DNA of 64,000 nucleotides, from the NCBI GenBank assembly GCA_033002965.1, contig JAURVB010008380.1, forward strand, positions 1 to 64,000. Direction: 5' to 3'. Shown here in pieces: positions 41,283 to 54,200 of this stretch. This DNA comes from Piper betle. Taxonomy: Eukaryota; Streptophyta; Magnoliopsida; Piperales; Piperaceae. Position 1 is the stretch's first letter; each line of letters starts with the position of its first letter. Below the pieces are notes generated by a model. The model saw nothing but the letters and a program-made list of their open reading frames with translations. It was not told where the DNA came from and made no database searches. Made by a program: the position numbers and the translations under genes.

Positions 41283-43895
41283 TTAATAGAAAATTAATTT
41301 ACGAGAAATAGATGGTAATCGATTCAAAATGTGTATAGGAGTACTGCAAACTCTCCACCCAAAAGCTAGATGAAACACCATTGTTAAATAATTGTGCCAG
41401 TCCCAATTCAACAACAAGATGTCTTCTTTCCACAATACCGAGTTGCTTAGGAGTATGAGGACAATTGAGTAGGTGAAGAATGCCTTCCTCTTGACAGTGT
41501 TTTTGAAGTTGTGTGAGTAGGTGAAGAATGCCTTCCTCTTGAAAGTGTTTTTGAAGTTGTGCATTCACAAACTCACCACCATTATCAAAATGAAAAACTT
41601 TAATTTGCTATGCAAATTGTCTTTGTATATACTTTTCAAAGGTCATATAACAAGCATAAAAGTCCGACTTATTTTGTAATGGGAAAGACTAGTTAAAATG
41701 AGTAAAATCATCCACTAAAAGTGCATAGTAACAAAAACCTTTAACATATGTGGGCAGGTCCCCACAAGTCACAATGCACTATATTCAAGCATTCTAAGAG
41801 TAGTAGATGGAGAAGAAACAAAAGTTAGTTTCTGTGCTCTAGCCATTTGACAACTATTACAACAAAAAGAATATTTATTAGTTGACTTCACAGTAATAAG
41901 ATTTTCCTTTCGAAGTTTTTGCAAAATCTTCATTGAGCAGTGTCCAAGACGTTTGTGCCAAATTTCCTTAGTTTCAGAAATTTGTCTATTAGAGAAGATA
42001 GCAACTTCTTTGCTTCCAAAATTTGTGCCAAATCTAAGTTGCAGCATTTGGAACCTCGAGTTGTTACTTCCTGTTGGTCTATTATAGTCAATTTAGCCTT
42101 GAGAAGTGAATTGGAAAATGCAATCATGATCCTCTGTGACTTGACTAATAGATAGTAAGTTCTTTTTCATAGCAGGTACATAAAGAACATTACTCAAAAC
42201 TACTGAACCAGATATAGTGTTAACCTGAGCTTCTCCAATATGAGTGATAGGAAGACATGAGCCATTACCAATGAAAACACCATCCAAAATAGAATGAGCC
42301 TTTACTCAAGCAAATACAGTATTTTAAAAATCGGACCGGACCAATATGAGTAATAGGAAGACATGAGACCCATACAAACACCATTCAAAGTAGAATAAGC
42401 CTTTCCTTGAGTAAATTATATACCTGGATGACCAGACATATGAGATGTGGCTCTAGAGTCAAGAATCCAGTCTGTGAAGTCAAACTCATTCAATTGTAAG
42501 GCAGTAAGTATAGTTTGTAGATCAGGTACTTGATAACCCTCATTGTATCATTCCCAACACTGTGATGCAGTATGTCCTTTCTTGAAGCAAATTTGACACA
42601 TTAGCTCTGCAAGAACAACTTTTCAATTTGTTGCAGGATCAACTTTTTGCTTTGATGGAAGAGTTATCGTTATTCTGTGGAATTAACAAATTTCTTATTC
42701 TGTGACTGAGCTGGGAAGAATCCTCTTTTCTGAGATGCAAATATTGGATTCTGATGAGGCTGATTCTGAAATCTAAATCTTGATCTGTTATAGGCACGAC
42801 CACGACCTCTAAGGACCAGAATTTCTTTGGCTAACAAAAGCCTTGGACGAGCCAGCAGCAGTAGATGAACTAGAACCATAATCATGCTTCTTCTGAACAA
42901 ATATTGTTTCAATTCTTGACAACTTGATGAGCATTTGACTGAGAACAAGGTGTGCATATCATTGAAGTAGTGAGCATAATATACTCATCTCCCAAACCCA
43001 GTAAGTTTACCCTTTATCATAAAGTGGCATATCAATAGCTTCCATTTCATCACAAATCAGCTTGAATTCATTCAAATATTTAGATAAAGATGAGTATGAA
43101 GACCTTCGTATTGTCTCTAATTTTTCTTGAAGTATCATTTCCCTATCTTCACCAAAACGAATTATCGACCCATGTAAACATTTCCAAATGGCAGTTTAGG
43201 TTTCAAGACGAAGGACATGGCCTCAAACCTCATTTCTAAGTATGCTTGTTATCCATCCTTTCAACAATCTATTCGATCTCTTCCATGATCCATACACAGG
43301 ATTAGGTATAATGTCAATAGAACCATCATTCATTGAGATTGACTTTGTTTTTTGTGGAGGAGGTGTGGTTCATCCAAAAACCCAGCTAAACCATAAGTCT
43401 CAACCATATTCATGATTTCCATTTCCCGAAACAAGAAGTTTGATGATGTAAGCTTATTAGAGACACAATTTTATACATTGTAATTCGTTGGATGTGGATA
43501 CTCAGTCAGAGAAGAGGGAGATGAGAAGTCCGAATTCTCCATACCTACACTTGAGGAGGACACCATGGCCGATTCACAGAAGATCATCACAGACAACAAC
43601 CTCGCTTCACCACCAGAAAGAACAAACTTTGAAGCTTCAAAACAGAGTGCAAGTTTCAGTAGCAGATAGCTTCAACATCAGATCTTGATCAACTGCTCCT
43701 GTCAGCAATCAAGAACGAACCCCAATCAAATACTGAATCAATTGAATCAGCACAAAATCCACACTTAAGATCTAAATGTTCGCAGCAAAATTGAAAGGCC
43801 AGATTGGCTTATATGAAGGAGTTCATTCAAAAGACTAATTGAAAATAGGAAATCTTGTGCAATAAGTTACACATTGGATCATCTAGATATTGGTG
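41283..43895 (-). mobile_element. Copia element A, right part: integrase, protease, gag and 5' LTR
   Basis: Minus-strand order from right to left: 5' LTR (about 43797-43895), gag with UBN2-like blocks (43330-43000), a CCHC knuckle CQICFKKGHTASQC (about 42600-42560), protease with a changed catalytic motif (LDSRATSHMSG for the usual DSGAT, about 42460), then VLYVPAMKKNLLSISQV, WHKRLGHCSMKILQKL and integrase with DNGGEFVNA. A 48-bp tandem duplication (41467-41514 and 41515-41562) repeats 16 codons of integrase. A roughly 100-bp duplication lies at 42237-42411. Stops abound, so the element is dead. Its LTRs fall in a LINE. Confidence 0.82.
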
Positions 43896-44900
43896 AATCT
43901 GAACCATTAATTTCATCTTCTAGAATACTTCTAATAGGCTTATAACAGTGATGGGAGAGCAGTAATGATTATCATCGACTGTTCAAGTGAACGATTATGT
44001 CATCAGCCATGATTTCTCTTATATTTAGCTCGTAAAACCTTAGAAAGCAGAGACTCGGTGAACAAATAATCCTTCAAGCAAGCTTAGTGAGTAAGGCTAA
44101 TTTCATTTGAAGTAGATCTCTTATACCCAGTCCTCCCATATCTTTAGACATAAGACCAACTAACTTGTCGAAAAATTTATAAGTCTCCTTGCGCCACCAG
44201 AATTGAGATTGTCTGGATTATACATTTTTGAGCATTGAGTACGGTATTTTATAACAACTTATAATCTAGTGACACATTAAATTTGTCGCTGAGTTGATCA
44301 GACAATGAAGGTTCCATCTTTGAATATAGCTGTTGATTTTATCAACAAGGAAAACCGCTTAACTTTATGTCTCCCTAAAACATTTGAAACCCTTCAATCA
44401 TTGATTGAAACTTAATAAGAAGGGTTTGAGGGAAGAAGGATGGATGACCATTGATATTAACGACAATACCCGAAGCTAGTTCATATTGGGAGAGAACAAA
44501 ATTTAGAGCATTAATTTCCTGAGCAATAGCTGTACAGAAGATCAATGTAACATCTGCAAACATCAAGCGAGAAGGAGAGGAAACATTTCTGGCAATTTTA
44601 TACTATGAATAGAGCCCTCACCCTCCGTTCTCCTGAGCAATCTAGACAATCCTTCAATTACCAAAATAAACAAGGGAGACAAAGCATCACCTTGCCTTCA
44701 CCACCTTTGATCGCTTAGAAGTATTATATAAGAGCCCATTTAACATACATAATTGAGGAGGCGGAGGAGAGAATTAAAGAACAACAATTAACTTCAGCAC
44801 TCTTGAGGATATTCAAAATACAGTGTCACTCAAACCTGTCAAAAGCCTTTAACATATCCAGCTTTTATTGCTCATCACTCAGTCATCCCTTTCTTCTTTT
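43896..44900 (-). pseudogene. LINE remnant: reverse transcriptase
   Basis: Minus strand: KLDMLKAFDR (about 44860-44830), GKVMLCLPCLFW, FADVTLIFCTAIAQEINALN (about 44560-44500; the usual FADD is altered to FADV), LSQYELASGIVVNINGHPS, and ESLLSKVLRAKYKRN near 44050-44020. This is the part of a plant LINE ORF2 that precedes the piece at 29815, so copia element A inserted between them. Confidence 0.75.
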
Positions 44901-45278
44901 TTAACGATTTTTAATGCCAACAAGGTTTTTAATATACTTGAAAAGGTTTTCAATGTACATTTATTAATGCCGTAATGTAAAAACTAAAAGAGAATGCGCT
45001 AATGTTGGTTTGGTGGAGGAGAGTTGAAAGAATATGTCCTAAATTCATGATCAAAATGGAATAAAAATACGTTCAATATTTATTTATATCGTGGGCAAGT
45101 CTTTTGATAATGAATAATCATTTTTGAATGGGATAAAATCTCATACCTTATAGAGTTTACACTACTGATAAGTGGTGGCATATAAGTATAAGTCCATAAC
45201 GACTTTTGTGAATAATAAAATCATAGCCGATGAATTCACAACATTTTTCTTCTATACTTCAAGTTTAAATACTAGCCA
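44901..45278. other. Short AT-rich spacer
   Basis: Lies between the LINE remnant and the Tekay derivative. Nothing recognised. Confidence 0.5.
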
Positions 45279-46839
45279 TGTAAAACCCATGATTCAAGTC
45301 AGAGTTTTATATTTTGAACAGGTCAGTTCAACCGTTATTTTCAGGTTAATTTCAAAACATGCATGACGAGCCAAGGTTGGTATTGTGTTATGAACCGTGA
45401 GAATCATGTGTGCCCAAGTATACGATGATAATGTCAATAAGACAACAATAAAATAAGTTATCAAAATATATGAGAATATGCCAGATTTTTCTTAATTTAT
45501 TTAATGAAATCGTAGAATTATTTTTAGGACAAATAATGTATTAGGACGCGTTGCGGGTAATATAGGTAGGTTATTAGTTATAGAGTATGTCATTAATGTG
45601 TATTATATTTTATGGATTTTTTACAAGTTAATATTATTTTTGACTTGAATCAGAGTCGAGTCAAGTTTAATTACGAAACGACCATTTATTTTTCTAAACA
45701 ACCATTTATTTTTCTTGACGACCACTTGTTTTTGTAATCAACCATTTGTTTTCTTAAAAAACCATTCGTTTTTCTCTGACTTCTATATATTTCACACTTC
45801 TGTCATTCAGTCACCATCATCCTTCTCAGTCGACTTCCTTCTTCTTTTACTACCTTCCCTCTTCCCCACAATCCTCACTTGAGCCAGCCACAACCTTGTC
45901 GCTGTCATCATGTGACTTACGATTAGGTATAGACTTTTTTCTGATTTAATTGTTTAAAAATTATAATTATCAGTATAGCATGCTAAGAATGATTAACTAT
46001 TGTGATAAATGTCTGATTGTGAATGAAATGATGATTTACATGATTTGATTAATAGTTAGTAATCTAATTAAGTAAATTGAATTTGAGCATGCTAATTAAC
46101 TACAACGTAACTTAGAAAAATGTAATAAAATTGGGATGAATAGGATGAGATATTTTTATTGATTGTTTGACTGTTGTTTGATGATGATTGCATTGTATGT
46201 GTGATATTCGTGATGAGTTTGATGTATCAATCAGTTAGCGAGCGTGAGCTTCTAGATTTGATGTGTACGTATGAAGTAGAAGCTCGCCGCCTAGGCACGC
46301 GGACACACTTGGAGCTTCTACCAGGTCCTTTAGGACTCGCTTCTGGTTTTATTTCTATACTCTATCGTGTCTTTTTATACAGGTAAGAGGACAAGTTAAG
46401 TAGTGTTTTATTGGAACCCACTTAACTCGGGCCATTTAATCTATTGATCTTTCGAATTTATAACCCTTAAGGATGAGATCCCTTGAGTTTGATTTAAAAA
46501 CTCAAATCCACCACAAGATGCCTTAGGGCCATGTTAACATCTCATTCATGCATTATATACTTGCACTACCATTTTAAGACACCAAGGGGAGATCCAGGTC
46601 GACTTAACCGAATCAAGTAGTTTAGTGAACAGTTCGATCGCCAGTGACATTTCTGGTTGGTTCACAGGTGAACGAGAACGGGGTGTTACCAATGTGGCAT
46701 CAAAGCAAACCCTTGGTTGATTAAGATGGTAGATATAATATAGGTCACATGTGTGCAAAAGCTACTCCAAGTGGTTTTGACAAGTATTTTTCTATCTTAT
46801 TATTTTTTGTTGCAGATTTTCTTACCAATTAGTAGTGTG

Positions 46840-47477
46840 ACAATATGATCAGGATTAGAGCAATGAGCAGAATGATGGTGATCAGAACTCGTGGGACACA
46901 GATCAGAGCCCATCTCCTCCATCTCCGAGACAAGATAGTCCCGATCATGGTCACAATGACACAGACCATTCTAGTCGATCGAGGATCAACATGCCACTAG
47001 CCAGGAGACCCAGTGTGCCAGACTTTCAGCCATAGCACGATCTAGAGTCGCTGCACCGTCAGCTAGGAAATCCCAGTGAGCTAGACTCAGTAAGCCACCA
47101 TAGCAGGAGCCATCGTAGTGGAAGTCGCTTCAGCGTTAGAAGCGATCAAACTGAAATGGAGGCTGCCATTGCACGGTTGGCAGAGGTACAAATACAGATT
47201 TGCCACTTTTGGAGATATGATGCGAGCCGCAAGTGACAGCTGAGCGAATCTTGGCTACTCAACCACGCCAAGACTATGATCAAAGATAACATCAATTGGA
47301 TCAGGGAACATAACAGAGGCATCAGATAGATGCTCAAGCTGCCATAAGATTTATAGATGGACAAGTTCAGGAGAACAGACAACCAACATGTCATATCTGT
47401 GGACACTATCATAAAGGAATATGCAGAATGGGTACGGAAGCATGCTTCAGATGTGGTCACCCAGGACATCAAGAGTG
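46840..47477 (+). pseudogene. gag remnant with CCHC zinc knuckle
   Basis: Broken frames end in CHICGHYHKGICRMGTEACF, RCGHPGHQE and a stop (47389-47477). The double-Cys plus CX2CX4HX4C-type pattern is typical of Tekay/Del gag, which coats the element RNA. No protease, RT or integrase follows; the sequence passes straight to the polypurine tract. Confidence 0.75.
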
Positions 47478-48798
47478 AAGCCTCCTTAATTTAAAATTTT
47501 GAGGACGAAATTTTTAATGGAGGGAAGATTGTAAAACCAGTGATTCGAGTTAGGGTTTTATAGTCTAAACCGGTCGGTTCGACCTATTATTTTCAGTTTG
47601 GTCAATTTTAAAACACGCGTCCCAAGCCGAGGTCAGTCTTGTGTTATGAACCATGAGAGTCATGTGTGCCCAAGTAGTATAATGATAACGTCAGTAAGAT
47701 AGTAGCAAAATAAGTTATCAGAATATATGAGAGTATGCCAGATTTTTCTTAATTTATCTAATTAAATCATAGAATTATTTTTAGGCTAAATAAAGTATTA
47801 GGATGCGTTACGGGTAATTTGGATGGGCTATTAGTTATATAGCATGTCATTGATGTGTATTATATTTTATGGATTTTTTTACGAGTTAGTATTATTTTTT
47901 GTTCGAGTCAGAGGTCGAGTCAAGTTTAATTATGAAACGACCATTCATTTTTCTAGACGACCATTCATGTTTTTCTAAACAACCATTTGTTTTCTTAGAC
48001 GACCGTTCATTTTTCTCTTACATCTATATATTTCACACTTCTGTCATTTAGTCACCATCATCCTTCTCAGTCAACTTCCTTCTTCTTTTTCTACCTTCCC
48101 TCTTTCCCACAATCCTCACTCGAACCGGCCACAACCTTGTCACCATCATCGTGTGACTTACGATTAGGTATAGACTTTTATCTGATTTAATTATTTAAAA
48201 TTTATAATTATTAGTATAGCATGCTAGGAATGATTAACTATTGTGATAAATGTCTGATTGTGAATGAAGTGATGATTTACATGATTTGATTGATAGTTAG
48301 TAATCTAATTAAGTAAATTAAATTTGAGCATGCTAATTGACTGTAACATAACTTAGAAAAATGTAATACAAATTGGGATGAATAGAATGGAATATTTTTA
48401 TTGATTGCTTGACTATTGTTAGATGATGATTGCATTGTATGTGTGATATTCATGATGAGTTTGATGCATCATTTAGTTAGTGGGCGTTAGCTTCTAGATT
48501 TGATGTGTATATATGGAGTAGGAGCTCGCCGCCTAGGCGCGTGGGTACGCTTGGAGATTCTACCAGGTTTGTTAGGACTCACTTCTGGTATTATTTCTAT
48601 ACTCTATCATGTGTTGTTTTTATAAGTAAGCAGATGAGTTAAGTGGCATCTTATTGGATACCACTTAACCTGGGTCATTTAATCAATCAATCTTCCAAAT
48701 TAATAACCCTCAAGGATGAGATCCCTCGAGTTTGTTTTAAAACTCAGATCCACCACAAGATGCCTTCAGGCCTATATTATATAATTCCCTACCCAGTG

Positions 48799-48800
<2 letters not shown>

Positions 48801-48841
<41 letters not shown>

Positions 48842-48875
48842 TGTGTGTGTGTGTGTCGTGTGTGTGTGTGTGTGA
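48801..48875. repeat. (TA)n-(GT)n compound microsatellite
   Basis: About 19 TA units (48801-48838) are followed by GT repeats with one interruption, inside the right LTR of the Tekay derivative and absent from its other copies. Confidence 0.95.
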
Positions 48876-49926
48876 GTTTTCGCATTTTCAGTAAGATGTG
48901 TGATGGAGGAAACCGATGACCATGTCTTGAGATAGGGCGTGTACTTGTCAAAGCACGCTCTTGGAACTGATGAGCCTCCATTCCGTTCCCGAGGGATCTT
49001 AACAACTCAACCTTTGAGTTCCTCAAACCCGGAGAAGTGTGGAGATTTACAGGTACTGTTGTGCAGCGCATGTCTAGACTTGTGGTGAAAAAGGGTACTG
49101 AAGGCGCATGTCTGAGAGTGCTCAGCCCCTGTACTCAGGGTCAGGAGTAATATGGAGGACGTAGAGGGCTGAGATGAGTGATAATGATTTTGATAGTTTG
49201 AATGGCCAAGGAAAGAGATATGTTATGGAAAGGGGATGCTGCCGCTTGAGGGCGACGACTCCTATTATTGCCCTTGTGAGAGTTCTTGAGGAAGTATATG
49301 AGATTTTTATTCAACAAGAGGGTCAGCTCTCCTGTGCCAGTTTGATATTAGTTATTTTTTAGACCGGTAACACTCGTTATTGACGGTTTTCTATTATATA
49401 TGTAGGTGAGAATCTCGAGGACTGAGCATTGTTTAGACTGCGAGAGTAGTAAAGCTGTTGGACACATGAACCTGCCTCACATAATGAATGGGAATGATGA
49501 TTTCTAAGTTGTATGAATGATGAGATTGTTTTAGATTATTTTGTGACATGCTATGAATGTTTAGCCTGTGGAACAAAATTAGAATGAAAGTGAAATGAAA
49601 ATGACATGTTTTAGAATTATATCGATATCAATATTTGTTATTGTACACTTATAGGAAAGACTCAGTCCATTTTATTTTATTTAAATATTATTCTCAAATC
49701 TGTTTTCACGATTATTCTATCTGTGCACAATCGCATATCATGGCATGCATGTTGGGTCACGTTAGAACCCAAGCATCCCATTCACGCATTATATACTTGC
49801 ACTATCATTTTAAGACACCGAGGGGAGATCCGGGTCGGCTTAACCAAATCAAGTAGTTAACGAACGGTTCGGTCGCCGGTGACATTTCCGGATAGGTTCA
49901 TGGGTGAACCGGAACGAGGTGTTACA

Positions 49927-51217
49927 AACCACAAGGGAGTAATTAATAAAATCTAGATTTTAAAGTAGATTGTAACTTAAGTTTTGAACTTTTGGGCTCA
50001 ATCATTCAAGGGTACTTACATACCCCTATCATTAATAGGGCTTCAAAAAATTCACCAGATTTGTCCTCCATCCTTCTTGACTCATTGTTATGCCCAAAGG
50101 AGTATGTTGTTTGATAAGATCTTTCCCCTCAACCCCCTTGTTGTCATCCAATAGACACTATTATGCGCGTGCATATAAGATGGGAGACACCTATTTAATT
50201 TCAAAATTTTCTGAAAACAAAAAAAAGCTTAACGGACTAATGGACATTTTCAAAGGGTCCATGAACATTTGAGAAGGATCGGTCTATAAGAAGAAGTACG
50301 ATGAGAAGTGTTGGAAACATAACCTCTAATTAATGAAAGGGCCAAAGATCGTTTTTTCGTTCATTGGCATTGTATCTATAATAATCCCTTTCTCATTCCC
50401 TAGGAGGTCACCTCATGTACTATTTTTCCTTATGTGTGTCCATCTTCTACCTTCTCTACATATTGACCTCTAGATTGAGCCTCTACCTTCATTTTATATC
50501 TGAAAAATATAATTAAATAAGATAAAATTATATAAGTGGATAACTAAATTTATTAGTGTAAGTCTAGAATAATGTAACAAGTCGTATTGATAATAGTGAA
50601 TAGAGAACCTAGAATTGAACACACACACAAGTGAATATGTCTTTTAGAAATTTACAGGAATATAGAATATGTAAGAGTGAATAAAATGTAATGATACAAG
50701 TGGATAATAGTCCTAGTGTAGAATACATGCGAATATGTTTGCAGAAATTTAAAAGAACGTGTAATAGTGAATAAAATGTAATGATATAAGTGGATAACAG
50801 TTTTAATGTAATAATAAATAATAGACAGAAGATCTAGAATTGAATACAAGTGATTATGTTTAAAGTGTAAGTTTAGTAGAATGTATAATAGTGGATAAGA
50901 TGTAAAGATCCTGCCAATAATATCCATCATATTGGACATATTAAATGAGATGAGATGATAATGGTGGATAATAGTTCTTTCATCAAACATACGTGGTTAA
51001 TTATTGTTCTCTAATCGCAACGAAGTTTTTTTCTTGGGAAATGAAAGAGGTTGGGAATAGGGAAAATAAGAACTCCAACAAACATTTAAGGTGTTATGGG
51101 ATGTTAGACACCTATAACTACCCTACGGTGCTTTTTGACATACCATCCTCTATAATTCCTATTAAGCTCTAATTTTTTTATTTGTGTGGATCTTAAAATT
51201 GGACGCTAAGATCATAT
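49927..51217. repeat. Intergenic with degenerate tandem repeat at about 50515-50970
   Basis: Words such as AGTGAATAAAATGTAATGATA and CAAGTGGATAATAG recur at roughly 100-bp spacing (50671, 50769, and diverged copies near 50517 and 50890). The rest of the stretch shows no gene. Confidence 0.5.
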
Positions 51218-54200
51218 TGTTAGACTTTATTAGATTTCATATCAAATCATCGAGTAAATAAAATAGATAGCGGAAGCGTACCTGAAGCCATAAGAGAAAC
51301 TAGAGTTTTGACCACCTTAGGTTTGGTCTTCTAAATCTAAGAAGACTTTCCAAAACCTGAATTCTGGACAATGGGATACCAGAACGAAAATTGCTTATTG
51401 ATTTAGGGACCATAACCTCCTTATTGATAGCTGTAGTTTCATAAATTCATTTTCACCCATCACGAAAAGAGAAATATGAAAAGGTATCTACACTTTTCAC
51501 ATTAAATTCCACACCTTAATTTATGGCCCATAACCTTTCACACTTAAGTAGATCAATTTAATTTAGGCCAACCTTATATAATAACATATGACACAATTCC
51601 TGATTCACATATATATTTATGTCCAGCATCCAACAATCTCCCACTTGGACTTGATATATATACGAAATCTCCACTTGGACTTAATATATACACGAAGATA
51701 ATTGTATAACTTTATGAGCTCCAAAACATATGCCATTATTCCAAAATAACAATCTCGTTCATTAATCAAATATCAATATAAGATCAAGGCGATTTTTGTT
51801 ACATTTATCGTACCCATCCATGGTCGCATACGTCAAGATAATTAAATAACATAGATCAAGTATGGATGTGTAGCATGAAAATTAGATGTAATTTGATCTA
51901 ATATGCCTATTTTCAACTGGTCCAACCTTATGAGATCACCAAAATAAAATACCAAAACAGAGTGAACCTTCAACCAAATACAAACTCCCACTAAAGTAGC
52001 ATATCATCAAATGATACAACACCCATAGTGAGCAACATGCTCATAGAAAGACCGTGGGTGGTAAACTTTTAGTAAGCGGATCCGCAACCATAGAGTTTGT
52101 CCTAATTTGCTCTATAAAGACTTTGCCACTCTGAACTCTTTCTTTCACAACAGGAACTTGATCTCTAATATGTTTTGATTTAGATGAGCTCTTGTTGTTA
52201 TATTGAACATAATACCGCAGATCGATTGTCACAAATTTTTTAAATGGTCTTTAAATATTATCAATAATGCGTAGCCTTGTGACAAAATTCTGCAACCATA
52301 TTCCATGATTGGATGCTTCATAACAAGCTATGAATTCAACTGCCATAGTGGAAGAAGCTATGAGTGTCTGCTTAACACTTCATCCAAGAAATAGGTCCTC
52401 CAAAGCAAACAGATAAACATAGCCAGAAGTGGATCGATGACTATCTTGGCATCCAGCAAAGTCAGAATCAGAATACCCGATGATCTCAAGTTAATCTGAC
52501 TTCTGATATGTAAGGATGTAATGTTTTATTCTTTGAAGATATCTAATGACTCTTTTGGCTGCTATCTAGTGATCCAATCTCGGATTACTTAAATATCTGC
52601 CCATCATTCCAATAATATACTCAATATCTAGACGCGTACATACTTGAGCATACATAAGACCTCCCACTGCTGAAGCATAGGGAATCCTTTACATTTCCTT
52701 TCCTTCTATATGATTTTTAGGGCATTGATTGGGACTTAATTTGTCTCCTTTAGAAAGATGGGTATCTCTTAGTTTACAATTTTGCATGCCAAATCTTTTA
52801 AGCACTTTTTTCTATATAGGTCTTTTGTGATAATCCAAGTATACATCGAGAAGGATCCCGATGTATTTGAATTCCTAATACAAAGACGCATTTCCAAGAT
52901 CTTTCATTTCCAATTTTTGATAAAAATCTCTTGGTTTCGTGCAAAAAAATCTATATCATTACTGGCAAGCAATATATCATCAACATATAAAACCAGGAAA
53001 ATATATTTACTCCCACTAAACTTATGGTATATACAATCATCAATAACATTCATTTCAAACCAAACGAGAGAATCACTTGATGAAATTTGTGATACCAATG
53101 ACGAGAAGCCTGTTTAAGTCCATAGATAGATTGCTTTCATTAACAAACTATATTCTTTGAATCTCCCGATACAAAGTTTCTTCTCTTTTGGTTGCACCAT
53201 ATAACTTGTCTCATCAATGTCACCATTTAGAAACGTAGTCTTTACATCCATCTGATGTAACTCAAAATCAAAATATGCCACTAATGCCATAATTATTCTG
53301 AATGAGCCTTCCGATGAAACTGAGAGAAAGTCTCATTATAATCGATGCCTTCCTTTGAGTAAAACCCTTTGCAACAAGACGAGCTTATATCTTTCTACAT
53401 TACCTTTCGAATCCCTTTGATTTTAAATATCCATTTACAATCAATAGGTTTCGCACCTTCAGGCAATGGAACAAGATTCCAAACGTCATTAGCTTGTATA
53501 GACTTTATCTCTTCATTCATGGCATCAATCCACTTTTAAGAATTAGAACTCTTAATGGCTCGATGAAAGTTGATTGGATCATCTTCCACCATTTCAATGC
53601 TATCCTCATGTTTCTTCGAGAAAGATGATATAATCATCAAAAATTACATTTCTTTTTCTCTGTGGATCACCTTAACGGCATTTACTCTTGAGGTTGTTGA
53701 GTTTTCTCTTCAGATATAACTTGATCAGGGAGATTCTTGACATTGTCTTGTAATTCTAGTATTGTTTCTTGAACAACATCACGAATATAACCTTGATCCC
53801 GATTATTGTCAAGAACAATCATGGGAAGAAAATAGATTCTTCTTCAAAGACAAAGCCTCTAACTTCATTCCCCTTTCAAATTCAACATCCTTAAAGAACT
53901 GGGCATTTTCTGTCTCAAAGAATGACCTTATTGTGATCATAAAGCTTATATCCTCTAGACCATTCAAAATACCTAATAAAATAGCTGTTAACTGTTCTTC
54001 AGTCCAATTCTTTTTCATTTGGCCTATAAAGCCTTACCTCAGCTGGACAACCCCAAATACATAAATGCATAATACTAGGTTTATTTCAATCCATAATTCA
54101 TAATGGGTCTTAAAAGTTGCCTTTGACAAAATTAGTAGCTTCCTTAGCCCCCTTTTCTAATCCTTAAAATTGTCTTTAAAATTAGAACTGAATTGATGTT

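Larger units (their letters stand above)
45279..49926 (+). mobile_element. Non-autonomous Tekay-like gypsy element with gag remnant only
   Basis: Left LTR 45279-46690 and right LTR 47530-49926 start TGTAAAACC and end GTGTTACA/GTGTTACC. A primer site for tRNA-Met (TGGCATCAAAGC, 46694-46705) and a polypurine tract (ATGGAGGGAAGA, about 47517-47528) are in place. The 839-bp interior holds only a gag remnant. Flanking AGCCA and AACCA fit a 5-bp target duplication with one change. The left LTR lacks about 1 kb that the right one has (break near 46530). Confidence 0.85.
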
